Source: Mycobacterium gordonae
Lineage (GTDB): Bacteria > Actinomycetota > Actinomycetes > Mycobacteriales > Mycobacteriaceae
Length of the DNA stretch: 64,000 nt
NCBI RefSeq assembly: GCF_017086405.1
Contig: NZ_CP070973.1
Coordinates: 2,108,001 to 2,172,000 of the forward strand
Reading direction: 5' to 3'
Positions 25,048-34,984 of the stretch are shown in pieces. Made by a program: the position numbers and the translations under genes. How positions within the stretch are numbered: position 1 is the first letter of the stretch; the number at the start of each line of letters is the position of its first letter. Under the pieces are notes generated by a model. It worked only from the letters and a program-made list of their open reading frames with translations, did not search any database and was not told the origin of the DNA.

Positions 25048-25974
25048 TCAATGCCCATCGCTGAGCGACGGTGACGAGGCGGCTTTCGTTTCGGCGAGCT
25101 CGGTCCGTTTGGCCCAGAACACCGCCGCAACCAACGCTGACAGCCAGACGAAAACCAATCCCGGTTCGCCGACAACCCATTTGGTGGACTGCGTCGCGGT
25201 GATCAACGGTGTGCAGATGGACTGCATCCACACGTTATGGCTCGCGTGCAACATGATGGGCGGCCACACGCTGTCCGTCCGAAGCCGTAGCCATGCCTGC
25301 GCGAAGCTCACCGCCACCGCCGCAACAGTGAATGTCGGCAGCGAGAACCACACCGGCACACCCTTTTCAGGCGGGAACAGCATCCAGAAAATCGGGTAAT
25401 GCCACATTGCCCAGACCAAGCCGGAAAGCGCGGCGACCGGCGTGAACGACAACGTCCGCGCCAGTTCCGGCACCAGGAAGCCGCGCCATCCCAGCTCCTC
25501 GCCCGCTGCGGTGGCGACGCTGTAGACCATTCCGGCAGAGCCCTCCAAGGCCACCAGCAGCGCCACGGTAACGCCATCGGGTAGGCGGCCGAACCCGAAC
25601 GACTGGGCGACCTGGTGCAGGTGGGCGGTGTCGGGAAATCCGCCGAGTCCAAGGACGCAGATCGCCAGCGTCCCGGCCAGGCAATACCCGACCGGAATCA
25701 GGTAACCGACCACGGCGAACCGGCCGTTCCAGCGCCAGCCCAGCACGCTCAGGGGACGGCCCAACAGCCGGCAGGACATCATGGCCGCAACCGCCGGCAT
25801 CCACATCAGCCCGCCGATGTAGAGCCGATTGGTGGTACCGGTCGCGATGATCAACGCCCAGAAGACGCTGCTGAGAGCCGCCGTCAACACCAGGAACACG
25901 CCCGTGCCGCGCCACGCGGACTTGGTCAGCGAGTCTCTGTCGGGCGGATCCCCTTGGCGTCGTGAAGCGGGCAC
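25048..25974 (-). CDS. CPBP-family intramembrane protease (immunity or leader peptidase candidate)
   Basis: A roughly 308-aa membrane protein with about eight hydrophobic segments and the CPBP/Abi motifs AAGEELGWRGFL (EExxxR), WAMWHYPIF and LHASHNVW, which supply glutamates and histidines for metal binding. Family members include CAAX-type proteases and bacteriocin self-immunity proteins. Its stop faces the precursor gene, so it probably belongs to the lanthipeptide cassette as immunity factor or leader processor; this is inference. GTG at 25974 is the best start before the first membrane segment, but no strong ribosome site is visible. Confidence 0.8.
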   Translation of the reverse strand: MPASRRQGDPPDRDSLTKSAWRGTGVFLVLTAALSSVFWALIIATGTTNRLYIGGLMWMPAVAAMMSCRLLGRPLSVLGWRWNGRFAVVGYLIPVGYCLAGTLAICVLGLGGFPDTAHLHQVAQSFGFGRLPDGVTVALLVALEGSAGMVYSVATAAGEELGWRGFLVPELARTLSFTPVAALSGLVWAMWHYPIFWMLFPPEKGVPVWFSLPTFTVAAVAVSFAQAWLRLRTDSVWPPIMLHASHNVWMQSICTPLITATQSTKWVVGEPGLVFVWLSALVAAVFWAKRTELAETKAASSPSLSDGH

Positions 25975-26120
25975 CAGGTCATCTTCAGACCGCTGGCGGT
26001 TCGTCGACAAGGCCCGAGGCCACGCGCCCGCTGCGGCCGTGGGTGGGCCATGCCCTCGTCCGCTGTCACAGGATGCCGGTCTGCGCAGGTCAGCGGCTCC
26101 CAGGCGGTAAGGTTCTCTAC

Positions 26121-26864
26121 GTGGTGAGAATGCCTCGACCCGCTTTACCCCACCCGAGCGCGAAGCCCGGCGTGAAAGTCGACGCGCGCAGCGAGCGCTG
26201 GCGCGAACACCGCAAGAAGGTGCGCGCCGAGATCGTCGACGCCGCTTTCCGTGCCATCGACCGGCTGGGACCGGAGTTGAGCGTGCGGGAGATCGCCGAG
26301 GAGGCCGGCACCGCAAAGCCGAAGATCTACCGGCATTTCACCGACAAGTCCGACCTGTTCCTGGCGATCGGGGAACGGCTGCGCGACATGCTGTGGGCGG
26401 CGATCTTCCCCTCGATCAACCTGGCCACCGACTCCGCCCGCCAGGTGATCCACCGGGCCGTCGAGGAGTTCGTCACCCTGCTTGACCAGCACCCTAACGT
26501 GATGCGGGTCTTCATCCAGGGCAGCTCCAGTGCCCAGTCCAAGGCCACGGTCCGCACCCTCAACGAAGGCCGCGAGATCACGCTGACCATCGCCGAGATG
26601 TTCGACAACGAACTGCGGGACATGGAGCTGGACGCCGCCGCCCTGGAATTGGCCGCGTTCTCGGCGTTCGGGTGCGCCGCATCGGCCACCGAATGGTGGT
26701 TGGGTCCCGAACCCGACAGCCCACGGTCGATGACGCGCGAACAGTTCGTCAGCCAGCTGACGACCATCATGATGGGCGTCATCGTGGGCACCGCTGAAAC
26801 GCTGGGCATCGCAATGGACCCGGACAAGCCGATCCATGATGCGCTGCCGGCCGCCCTGCCGTGA
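26121..26864 (+). CDS. TetR regulator upstream of the monooxygenase
   Basis: This 247-aa TetR protein (Rv3050c position, 246 aa there) has helix-turn-helix LSVREIAEEAGTAKPKIYRHFTDKSDLFLAIG at about 55-90 and a ligand domain with a tryptophan pair (ATEWWLGPEP). GTG at 26121 is preferred because TAAGG lies eight bases upstream; GTG 26124 and ATG 26130 are in frame. It lies 133 bp before the Baeyer-Villiger monooxygenase gene on the same strand and probably controls it through the repeats at 26912-26943. Confidence 0.8.
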   Translation: MVRMPRPALPHPSAKPGVKVDARSERWREHRKKVRAEIVDAAFRAIDRLGPELSVREIAEEAGTAKPKIYRHFTDKSDLFLAIGERLRDMLWAAIFPSINLATDSARQVIHRAVEEFVTLLDQHPNVMRVFIQGSSSAQSKATVRTLNEGREITLTIAEMFDNELRDMELDAAALELAAFSAFGCAASATEWWLGPEPDSPRSMTREQFVSQLTTIMMGVIVGTAETLGIAMDPDKPIHDALPAALP

Positions 26865-26911
26865 GCTGAGCCTCAGCAACGTTGACATCGTCCGGGGTTT
26901 CCATGACACTC

Positions 26912-26943
26912 GGGTATATCCGATACCCCGGGTACTGGGTATC
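26912..26943. promoter_or_regulatory. Repeated GGGTAT half-sites upstream of the monooxygenase
   Basis: GATACCC at 26922-26928 and GGGTATC at 26937-26943 form an inverted repeat with an eight-base spacer, and GGGTAT recurs at 26912-26917. The cluster is 55 bp before the monooxygenase start and is the likely operator of the preceding TetR protein. Confidence 0.5.
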
Positions 26944-26997
26944 TGCGTCTCAATGAGCACGCCCGCCCTCTAGCGGCCACTACAGGAAAGATCCACC

Positions 26998-28554
26998 ATG
27001 ACCGACGTCGTGACCTCGGCTAACGAATCCGCCGAGAAACCGCAGTCACAGCCGACCCACACCCGCACCCTGATCATCGGGACCGGATTCTCCGGCCTCG
27101 GAATGGCCATTGCGCTGCAGAAGGAGGGCGTGGACTTCATCATTCTGGAGAAGGCCGATGACGTCGGCGGCACCTGGCGCGACAACAGCTACCCCGGCTG
27201 CGCGTGCGACATCCCGTCGCATCTGTACTCGTTCTCCTTCGAGCCCAAGCCGGACTGGCGGAACCCGTTCTCCTTCCAACCCGAGATCTGGGACTATCTC
27301 AAGGGCGTCACCGAGAAGTACGGGCTGCGCCGCTACATCGAGTTCAATTCGCTCGTCGACCGTGCCTACTGGGACGACGACGAGTACCGCTGGCATGTGT
27401 TCACCGTTGACGGGCGGGAGTACGTGGCGCAATTCCTGGTCTCCGGAGCCGGCGCATTGCACATCCCGTCGGTCCCGGAGATCGAGGGTCGCGACGAATT
27501 TGCCGGTGCCGCTTTCCATTCCGCGGAATGGGACCACAGCGTCGACCTGACCGGCAAGCGGGTCGCGATCATCGGCACCGGCGCCAGCGCGATTCAGATC
27601 GTGCCCGAGATCGTCGGGCAGGTCGCCGAACTCCAGCTCTACCAGCGCACCCCGCCGTGGGTGGTGCCGCGGTCCAATCCCGAGATCCCGCCGGCGCTGC
27701 GCACCGCCATGGAGAATGTCCCCGGCTTGCGTGCGCTGGCGCGCCTGGCGATCTACTGGGGCCAGGAAGCGCTCGCGTTCGGCATGACCAAGCACCCCAA
27801 TGCGCTGAAATTCATTGAGGCGTACTGCAAGTGGAACATTCGCCGCTCGGTGAAGGACCGCGAACTGCGGCGCAAGCTGACACCGAAGTACCGCATCGGG
27901 TGCAAGAGGATCCTGAACTCGTCGACCTACTATCGCGCGGTGGCCGACCCGAAGACCGAGTTGATCACCGAGGGTATCACCCGAATCACCCGTAACGGCA
28001 TCCTCACCGCCGACGGCCGCGAGCGCCAGGCGGACGTGATCGTGTACGCCACCGGCTTCCATGTCACCGACTCCTACACCTATGTCCAGATCAAAGGCCA
28101 GCACGGTGAAGATCTGGTGGACCGGTGGAACCGCGAGGGCATCGGCGCGCACCGCGGCATTACCGTCGCCGACGTGCCAAATCTGTTCTTCCTGCTCGGC
28201 CCCAACACCGGACTGGGCCACAACTCGGTGGTGTTCATGATCGAGTCGCAGATCCGCTACGTCGCCGACGCGATCGCCAAGTGCGACAAGATGGGCGCCC
28301 GGGCGCTGGCGCCGACCCGTGCGGCGCAGGACCGCTTCAACGAAGAGCTGCAGGAGAAGCTGTCCGGGTCGGTGTGGAACAGCGGTGGTTGCAGCAGCTG
28401 GTATCTGGACGAGCACGGCAAGAACACCGTGTTGTGGGGTGGCTACACCTGGCAGTACTGGATGGCCACCCGGTCGGTGAAGCCGGAGGAATACCAGTTC
28501 CTGGGCTTACGCGGCAAGTCGGGCAAGCGAGCCGGCAAGAAGGTTGCCGTCTAG
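26998..28554 (+). CDS. Flavin-containing Baeyer-Villiger-type monooxygenase
   Basis: This 518-aa FAD/NADPH monooxygenase (Rv3049c equivalent) has the FAD Rossmann motif GTGFSGLGMA, GGTWRDNSYPGCACDIPSHLYSF, the family fingerprint FAGAAFHSAEWDH and the NADPH motif GTGASAIQ. Enzymes of this class insert oxygen next to ketones or oxidise sulfur and nitrogen centres; some activate thiocarbamide prodrugs. Cytosolic, NADPH dependent. ATG follows GGAAAG. Its stop overlaps by four bases the stop of the convergent broken SDR gene. Confidence 0.9.
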   Translation: MTDVVTSANESAEKPQSQPTHTRTLIIGTGFSGLGMAIALQKEGVDFIILEKADDVGGTWRDNSYPGCACDIPSHLYSFSFEPKPDWRNPFSFQPEIWDYLKGVTEKYGLRRYIEFNSLVDRAYWDDDEYRWHVFTVDGREYVAQFLVSGAGALHIPSVPEIEGRDEFAGAAFHSAEWDHSVDLTGKRVAIIGTGASAIQIVPEIVGQVAELQLYQRTPPWVVPRSNPEIPPALRTAMENVPGLRALARLAIYWGQEALAFGMTKHPNALKFIEAYCKWNIRRSVKDRELRRKLTPKYRIGCKRILNSSTYYRAVADPKTELITEGITRITRNGILTADGRERQADVIVYATGFHVTDSYTYVQIKGQHGEDLVDRWNREGIGAHRGITVADVPNLFFLLGPNTGLGHNSVVFMIESQIRYVADAIAKCDKMGARALAPTRAAQDRFNEELQEKLSGSVWNSGGCSSWYLDEHGKNTVLWGGYTWQYWMATRSVKPEEYQFLGLRGKSGKRAGKKVAV

Positions 28555-29441
28555 GACGAAACACCTTCTGCGCCAATCGAAGTCGGCGACCGTTCGGCGA
28601 ACGACCGGAGGTTGTGGCGCACGATGCGGTCCAGCACTCGGTCGGGTAGCACCCGGCTGAGCCGCACCAGCACCGCGGCGTCGCGTCCGACGGTGTAGCG
28701 GGTGCGGGGACGAGTCGCGGTGGCGGCCTCGGCGATGACCTTGGCGGCGTGTTCGGCTGACACGCCGGTCTCGATGAATGATCGCGCCTGGGCGGTGACG
28801 GCGCCGATGAGGTCGCCGTAACGCGCCAGTTGGGCCGGACCCATGGAGGCCTGCAGCTCCTCCGCGGTCGCGATGCCTCGCTCCGGCATCGCCGTCTTGA
28901 CGGCGCCGGGCTTGACGACCACCACCTTGACCCCTAGGCCGGCGACCTCGCGCCGCAACCCGTCGCTGGCCGTCTCGAGGGCGAATTTCGATCCCGCGTA
29001 CGCGCCGTAGGTCGGCAAGGCCACCTTCCCGCCGACGGAGCTGATGTTCACGACGGTGCCGCAACTGTGCAGAAGTGCGGGCAACAGCGCCTGGGTGACA
29101 GCGATGTGCCCGAACAGATTGACCTCGAACTACCGGCGCCACTGGGCTACCGGCAACGTTTCGACCGGTGAGTTGATCGCGATTCCGGCGTTGTTGATCA
29201 GCGCGCGGAGTGGTCGCTGGTCCCGCGCAACGCGATCGGCGATGGCCCTGACATCGGAGTCGACGGTGATGTCCAGGATGTGCGGCTCGATGCCGTCAGC
29301 GCGCAGCGCGTCCGCGTCGACTTCGCGGCGTACCCCGGCGAGCACATGAAAGCCTCTGCGGGCCAATTCTTTGGCGGTGGCGGCACCCATCCCGGTGGAC
29401 GCGCCGGTCACCACGGCCAGTTCTTCAGTGGGAGAGTGCAC
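28551..29441 (-). pseudogene. SDR gene interrupted by a single in-frame amber codon
   Basis: The frame from 29441 to 28551 encodes a full SDR of about 296 codons: VVTGASTGMGAA, NNAGIAIN, then catalytic NISSVGGKVALPTYGAYAGSK. It is broken only by TAG at 29130-29132, in WRR-stop-FEVNLFG where family members usually have Gln (CAG to TAG). No frameshift or other stop is present, so decay is recent, or the codon is suppressed, or it is a sequence error. The N-terminal 103 aa alone would lack the active site; an internal ATG at 29084 gives a fragment lacking the cofactor site. Confidence 0.8.
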
Positions 29442-29450
29442 TGACGGCCT

Positions 29451-29975
29451 ATGCTTTCCGAAGTGATGACTCGAGCGGAAAGCGCTGCGGTGACCCGCCG
29501 GTCGTTGCTCGAGGCGGCAGGTGCGCTTCTCGACCTCGGGGGAGTCGAGGCGGTGACCCTGCGTGAGGTTGGTGCCCGCAGCGGCGTGTCACGTTCGGCG
29601 GCGTATCGCCACTTCGCCGATAAGGAATCGCTGCTCGGCGTGCTGGCGATGAACGCGTTGAACGAACTCGGTGATGTCCTGGAAGGTTTGGCCGCCAGTG
29701 TCGCTTCCCCCGAGGCGGCGTTGCGATCCGCGCTGTTGTCCCTGATCGCACTCGGTCGCAGTCGGCCGCATCTGTTTCTCGACATCGTCGGTCGGATCAC
29801 CGGTCCTGGAGAGGCGAAACGATATGGAGCGCTGTTGTTGGCCAGCGCCCACGGCATCACGGGCCTGGACTTGAGCGGACATCTTGATCTGAACAAGTGG
29901 CATACCGATGCCGAGGAGCTGGTCGACACGATGATCGCTCTGCTCCCTACCGGGAACACCGCTGAACGCGCGTGA
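29451..29975 (+). CDS. Short TetR/AcrR regulator
   Basis: A 174-aa TetR protein with helix-turn-helix VTLREVGARSGVSRSAAYRHFADKESLLGVLAM at about 35-70 and a short ligand domain containing ATP-independent helices only. ATG at 29451 or 29466 may start it; the divergent SDR starts only nine bases away, so the promoters overlap. It probably regulated that SDR, which is now broken. The last codons overlap the start of the lipoprotein gene by four bases. Confidence 0.75.
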   Translation: MLSEVMTRAESAAVTRRSLLEAAGALLDLGGVEAVTLREVGARSGVSRSAAYRHFADKESLLGVLAMNALNELGDVLEGLAASVASPEAALRSALLSLIALGRSRPHLFLDIVGRITGPGEAKRYGALLLASAHGITGLDLSGHLDLNKWHTDAEELVDTMIALLPTGNTAERA

Positions 29976-31054
29976 AGTGGGTACCCGCAACCGTGACTTT
30001 GCGGACGCGATTGTATGCAGTGGGTTTGACGGCGCTCTTGATCGCCGGCTGTGGCCATCCCGATCGCGCGCCGCAGTCGAGTTCAGCGTCGTCCAGTGTG
30101 CCCACCGAGGGCCGTCGCCCGCCGGATGCAGGGTTGCTACCGGCTGCCGAACCCCGGCAAGCGCCGCCGCCCATTGACCCCAGCGTGGGTCGGACGGTCG
30201 CAGTGGGACGCTCACCCGAGGGCGTCGCCGTCGACGCGCAGACCCGGATCGTCGCCATCGCCACTCGCGAGCCCGACGAGCTGGTGCTGCTCGATGCCGA
30301 CACCGGCGACGTGCGCGGCCGGGTATCGCTGCCGGGGGCCGTCCGCCACCTCCAACTCGCCGGTCCCGGGGGACCGGTGCTGGTCCCGGTCGAAACCGCC
30401 GACGTGCTGATCCGCGTCGACCTGCCGCAAGGCAAGGCGCAGCCGGCGATCCGCACCGGTGAGCATCCGCACGACGCCGCCGCGGCGGCCAACGGAACGG
30501 TGTTCGTCGCCAATGAACACGGTGGAACGGTAGTCGCGCTGCGCGGTGACCAGATCGTCAAAGTCTTCGCAAACACCGTCCAGCCGGCCGGGACGGCCCC
30601 GGTCGGGACGTCGATGGGCGTGCTGGACGTGCGCAAGAACGATTTGACCGTCTACGACGCCGAGCGGCTGACGATCGTAGGTTCCACGCCGGCCGGGGCG
30701 GGGCCGACCCACCTGGTCGCCGACCGGCACGGGCGGATGATCGCCGCGGACACCCGGGGCGACGCGGTGCGGGTGTTCACACCACTGCCCACGCCGCACG
30801 AGGTGGCCTCGGTAGCGCAGCCTGGCGGCCCCTACGGCATCGCCTACGACGGGTCCCGTGACCGGCTCTGGGTGGCGTCCTCCGGAACCAACGAGGTCGT
30901 CGGCTACGACATGGGTGCTGCGAAACCACGTGAAGTGCAACGCTTTCCCACAGTCCAGAATCCCTATACCGTCGGCGTCGACGCGGCAACCGGACGGTTG
31001 TTCGTCGCCGGGGTGACCGGTGGCGTGGTGCAGATCATCGACACCGCATCCTGA
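29972..31054 (+). CDS. YncE-like beta-propeller lipoprotein
   Basis: A 360-aa exported protein: signal peptide TRLYAVGLTALLIAGC with a good lipobox (cysteine about residue 27), a Ser/Pro-rich spacer, then a seven-bladed YVTN/YncE-type propeller with repeats such as VGRSPEGVAVDAQTRIVAIA, HPHDAAAAANGTVFVANE and PYTVGVDAATGRLFVAGV. Members sit on the outer face of the membrane; ligand unknown. The GTG start at 29972 overlaps the TetR stop; GTG at 29993 is also possible and would give a more typical signal peptide. Confidence 0.75.
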   Translation: MKWVPATVTLRTRLYAVGLTALLIAGCGHPDRAPQSSSASSSVPTEGRRPPDAGLLPAAEPRQAPPPIDPSVGRTVAVGRSPEGVAVDAQTRIVAIATREPDELVLLDADTGDVRGRVSLPGAVRHLQLAGPGGPVLVPVETADVLIRVDLPQGKAQPAIRTGEHPHDAAAAANGTVFVANEHGGTVVALRGDQIVKVFANTVQPAGTAPVGTSMGVLDVRKNDLTVYDAERLTIVGSTPAGAGPTHLVADRHGRMIAADTRGDAVRVFTPLPTPHEVASVAQPGGPYGIAYDGSRDRLWVASSGTNEVVGYDMGAAKPREVQRFPTVQNPYTVGVDAATGRLFVAGVTGGVVQIIDTAS

Positions 31055-31095
31055 GACTCGCGATTGAACTTGTATTGCCTGGGTAACCGGCGTGG

Positions 31096-32238
31096 ATGAA
31101 AGCCGTTGTCTACAAAGGGCCGCGTGAGGTGTCGGTCGACGAAGTTCCCGACGCCGCGATCGAGCAACCGACCGACGCCATCGTCAGGATCACCGCGACC
31201 AACATCTGCGGGTCCGATCTGCATATGTACGAAGGCCGCACCGATCTGGAACCGGGCACGGTGATCGGGCACGAAAATTTGGGCGAGATCGTCGAAGTCG
31301 GATCGGCGGTCGTAAGTCGCCGGCCCGGTGACCGGGTATGTCTGCCGTTCAACATAGGTTGCGGCTTCTGCGGAAACTGTCAGCGCGGGCTGACCGGCTT
31401 TTGCCTCACCGTCAATCCCGGAGTGGCCGGCGGCGCCTACGGCTACGCCAACATGGGACCCTATAGCGGGGGGCAGGCAGAGTACCTGCGAGTGCCGTTC
31501 GCCGACTTCAACGCGCTGCACCTCCCGGAAGACAGCGTGGACAAGGAAAACGACTATGTGATGCTGGCCGACATCTTTCCGACCGGCTGGCATGGAACCC
31601 GACTGGCCAAGCTGCAGCCCGGGGACACCGTAGCGGTCTGGGGTGCCGGTCCGGTCGGCCTGATGGCGGCCTACTCGGCGGAAATCCAAGGAGCGGCAAA
31701 GGTGTTCGTGGTCGACCACAACGCCGAACGTCTGGCGTTGGCCGAGAAGTTCGGTGCCGTCGCCGTGAATTCGGGCCAGGTGGATCCCGTCGAGTACCTC
31801 AAGGAAGCGACCGGGGGACAGGGCGTGGACCGAGGCGTGGAAGCGGTCGGCTACCAGGCCCACGATTCCTCGGGCGCCGAACGCTCGAATATGACGATGA
31901 ACGCGCTGGTGGATGTGGTGCGGCCGACCGGCGGCATCGGCGTCGTAGGCGTATTCGTGCCCGAAGACCCCGGCGCGGCAGACGATTTGGCCAAAGAAGG
32001 CAAGATGGCATTCGATTTCGGCACGTTCTTCTTCAAGGGGCAGACCATCGCGACCGGTCAGGCCAACGTCAAGAACTACAACCGGCAGCTGGCCCAGCTG
32101 ATCCACCACGACAAGGCCACGCCGTCGCGGCTGGTGTCGCACAATCTGGCTCTGGGCGACGCGCCGGATGCCTACCGGCACTTCGACAATCGCGACCAAG
32201 GCTGGACCAAAGTGGTTCTGAACCCGGGCAAGAGCTGA
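31096..32238 (+). CDS. Zinc alcohol dehydrogenase, glutathione-independent formaldehyde dehydrogenase type
   Basis: This 380-aa medium-chain dehydrogenase has the catalytic zinc site NICGSDLHMY and GHENLGEIVEVG, a structural zinc loop CGFCGNCQRGLTGFC, and the NAD motif GAGPVGLMAA. The long insert and the YQAHD segment are those of FdhA-like formaldehyde dismutase/dehydrogenases. Likely oxidises formaldehyde or small aldehydes with tightly bound NAD. The hydrolase gene starts six bases after the stop, suggesting an operon. Confidence 0.85.
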   Translation: MKAVVYKGPREVSVDEVPDAAIEQPTDAIVRITATNICGSDLHMYEGRTDLEPGTVIGHENLGEIVEVGSAVVSRRPGDRVCLPFNIGCGFCGNCQRGLTGFCLTVNPGVAGGAYGYANMGPYSGGQAEYLRVPFADFNALHLPEDSVDKENDYVMLADIFPTGWHGTRLAKLQPGDTVAVWGAGPVGLMAAYSAEIQGAAKVFVVDHNAERLALAEKFGAVAVNSGQVDPVEYLKEATGGQGVDRGVEAVGYQAHDSSGAERSNMTMNALVDVVRPTGGIGVVGVFVPEDPGAADDLAKEGKMAFDFGTFFFKGQTIATGQANVKNYNRQLAQLIHHDKATPSRLVSHNLALGDAPDAYRHFDNRDQGWTKVVLNPGKS

Positions 32239-32244
32239 TCGGCC

Positions 32245-33024
32245 ATGTCGATGCATTTTGTCCGCTCGGGTGCGGGCCGGCCGTTGTTGCTGGTGCACGG
32301 GCTCGGATCCAGTTGGCGCAATTGGGATTTGGTGTTACCGGCGCTGTCCGCGCAGCGGGATGTGATCGCGCTGGACCTGCCGGGGTTCGGCGACAGTGCG
32401 CCCTTGGCGGAACCGGTCACGATCGCGTCGTTGACCGACGCCGTCGAGGCATTCATCCGCGAACACGAACTCGGTGATATCGACGTGGTGGGCAGTTCGA
32501 TGGGTGCTCGCATGGCGCTGGAGCTGGCCCGGCGCGGTCACGGCGGAACGGTGGTGGCGCTGGATCCCGGCGGCTTCTGGAGCGATGGCGAACTGAAGGT
32601 CTTCGGCGTGACGGTCGGCGCGTCGATCGGGTTGGTGCGCCGCATCCAGCGATTGCTGCCCACGTTGACCCGCAGCCGCGCCGGTCGGACGGCTCTGCTG
32701 TTGCAGTTTTCGGCCAAGCCGTGGCGATTGCCGGCCGGTCTGGTGTTGCAGGAACTGCGCAGCTTCGCCCGCGCCACCCAGCTCGACGAGGCGCTGGACG
32801 CTTTGGTGCACGGGCCCAAGCAGCAAGGCGCGCCGGCCGGGTCGTTGCGGGGACGGGCGGTCATCGGCTGGGGTCGCAACGACCGGGTGACGCTACCTCG
32901 CCAAGCTACGCGCGCCCAGCAGCTGTTCCCGGACGCCACCCTGCACCGGTTCGACGATTGCGGCCATTTTCCGCACTGGGACCAGCCACAACAGGCCGCC
33001 GAGCTGATTCTCGCGGTGACATAG
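32245..33024 (+). CDS. Alpha/beta-hydrolase
   Basis: A 259-aa hydrolase with HGLGSSWRNW (oxyanion region), nucleophile elbow GSSMGA (Ser at about 91), an acidic residue in WGRNDRVTL and the catalytic histidine in FDDCGHFPHWDQP. Substrate cannot be told. It follows the alcohol dehydrogenase by six bases. The stop lies 15 bp before the first NrdR-like box of nrdF2. Confidence 0.85.
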   Translation: MSMHFVRSGAGRPLLLVHGLGSSWRNWDLVLPALSAQRDVIALDLPGFGDSAPLAEPVTIASLTDAVEAFIREHELGDIDVVGSSMGARMALELARRGHGGTVVALDPGGFWSDGELKVFGVTVGASIGLVRRIQRLLPTLTRSRAGRTALLLQFSAKPWRLPAGLVLQELRSFARATQLDEALDALVHGPKQQGAPAGSLRGRAVIGWGRNDRVTLPRQATRAQQLFPDATLHRFDDCGHFPHWDQPQQAAELILAVT

Positions 33025-33038
33025 CGACACGCCGCAAA

Positions 33039-33086
33039 ACACAACTTATTGTGTTGCGCCGGCTTGTCGGCCCCTAGGGGTAGTGT
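33039..33086. promoter_or_regulatory. Paired NrdR-like boxes upstream of nrdF2
   Basis: Box 1 ACACAACTTATTGTGT at 33039-33054 is a near-consensus NrdR site; box 2 CCCCTAGGGGTAGTGT at 33071-33086 overlaps a TAGTGT -10-like hexamer. Starts are 32 bp apart, as at nrdHIE. Confidence 0.7.
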
Positions 33087-33136
33087 TTGAGCTCTAAGCA
33101 CGTCCGGCGCTGCCGGCAGCCAAATCGGCCTGGTGA

Positions 33137-34123
<987 letters not shown>

Positions 34124-34228
34124 AGATCAGCTCAATGCGTTAATGCTTGCGCCGAGGTCCAACGTGGTGTGGTTGACAGCCGGGAGAGGTGAGGTTTGGT
34201 GGCTGGAGTGGGTCGGCAAGCCAGCTCG

Positions 34229-34626
34229 CTAGAGGACGATGTTCTGCGGTCCGACCTCGACGATGGACTCATTGACGAACTTGACGGCCAGTCCCAGTTC
34301 GACGTCCCACGAGCAGCTGTACATTAGGGCAACCACGCGGTCGGTGGAGCAGCGACGCGGGAGCGGAACCTGGAAGAAGTCCGGTGCCACCAGAGTGGAC
34401 AGGCCTTCCTTGCCGTTGATGATTGGCATGAGTCGGTTCGCATCGTCACCGAACTGCTCGCGCAATTCCCGCTGGCACCGGAGGTATTCGGTGTACAGGG
34501 CATCGTCGGCCTGCCCGTAAAGCTCGGCCCTGCGGTCAGTGAACTGCCCTAAAGCGTCACGCTGGACATGCCCTCCCAGCCTCCTGGCTCGCTATATGCG
34601 ATCGCTCCAAGCACGGTGTCGGTCAC
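34229..34626 (-). pseudogene. Frameshifted immunity-like protein (DUF6985-like)
   Basis: The N-terminal part starts at GTG 34626 after GGAGAGGGGG and reads VTDTVLGAIAYSEPGGWEGMSSVTL before a stop near 34552. The rest continues in the next frame from about 34550 as LGQFTDRRAELYGQADDALY, through GLSTLVAPDFFQVPLP to CSWDVELGLAVKFVNESIVEVGPQNIVL. One base lost or two gained at CTTTA joins the halves. The ending resembles DUF6985-type domains common in polymorphic-toxin immunity loci; I recognise it from pattern only. It lies downstream of the SUKH gene on the same strand. Confidence 0.55.
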
Positions 34627-34984
34627 GGTCCCCCCTCTCCCGCCGATGGTGGCAAGGTCTTTCCGGCGTTGAGTTCACCGATACCGCCGACGTGTCCCAG
34701 TCGGTTGTTGACTATCGAGGGTCACTAGCTGCATCGTCTCGAGATTCGGCTCCTCGTGACCGCGTGTACTCGTTGTCGCTGGCAATTTAATCCGGGTCAA
34801 ACAAACCCGACTGTATAACGGGGTGGGGTCAGTCACTTTGGGACTCGCCACCGGTACTCGCTGGCACTTCACCATGCTCGACCGTAAGGTGGCCGACCGA
34901 CGGCAGGGCGACTGGTGACCCCCCTGGTGCCTGCAAATGCGCCTTCGCCGACTTGGAGGATGCGATAACGGTGTTGGCAGTTTA
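34627..34984. other. Islet spacer without a clear gene
   Basis: About 360 bases between the two immunity-like genes. One reverse-strand frame gives NTVIASSKSAKAHLQAP followed by a stop, which vaguely recalls WXG-like N-terminal helices, but no intact gene is supported. GC falls towards its right end. Confidence 0.35.
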
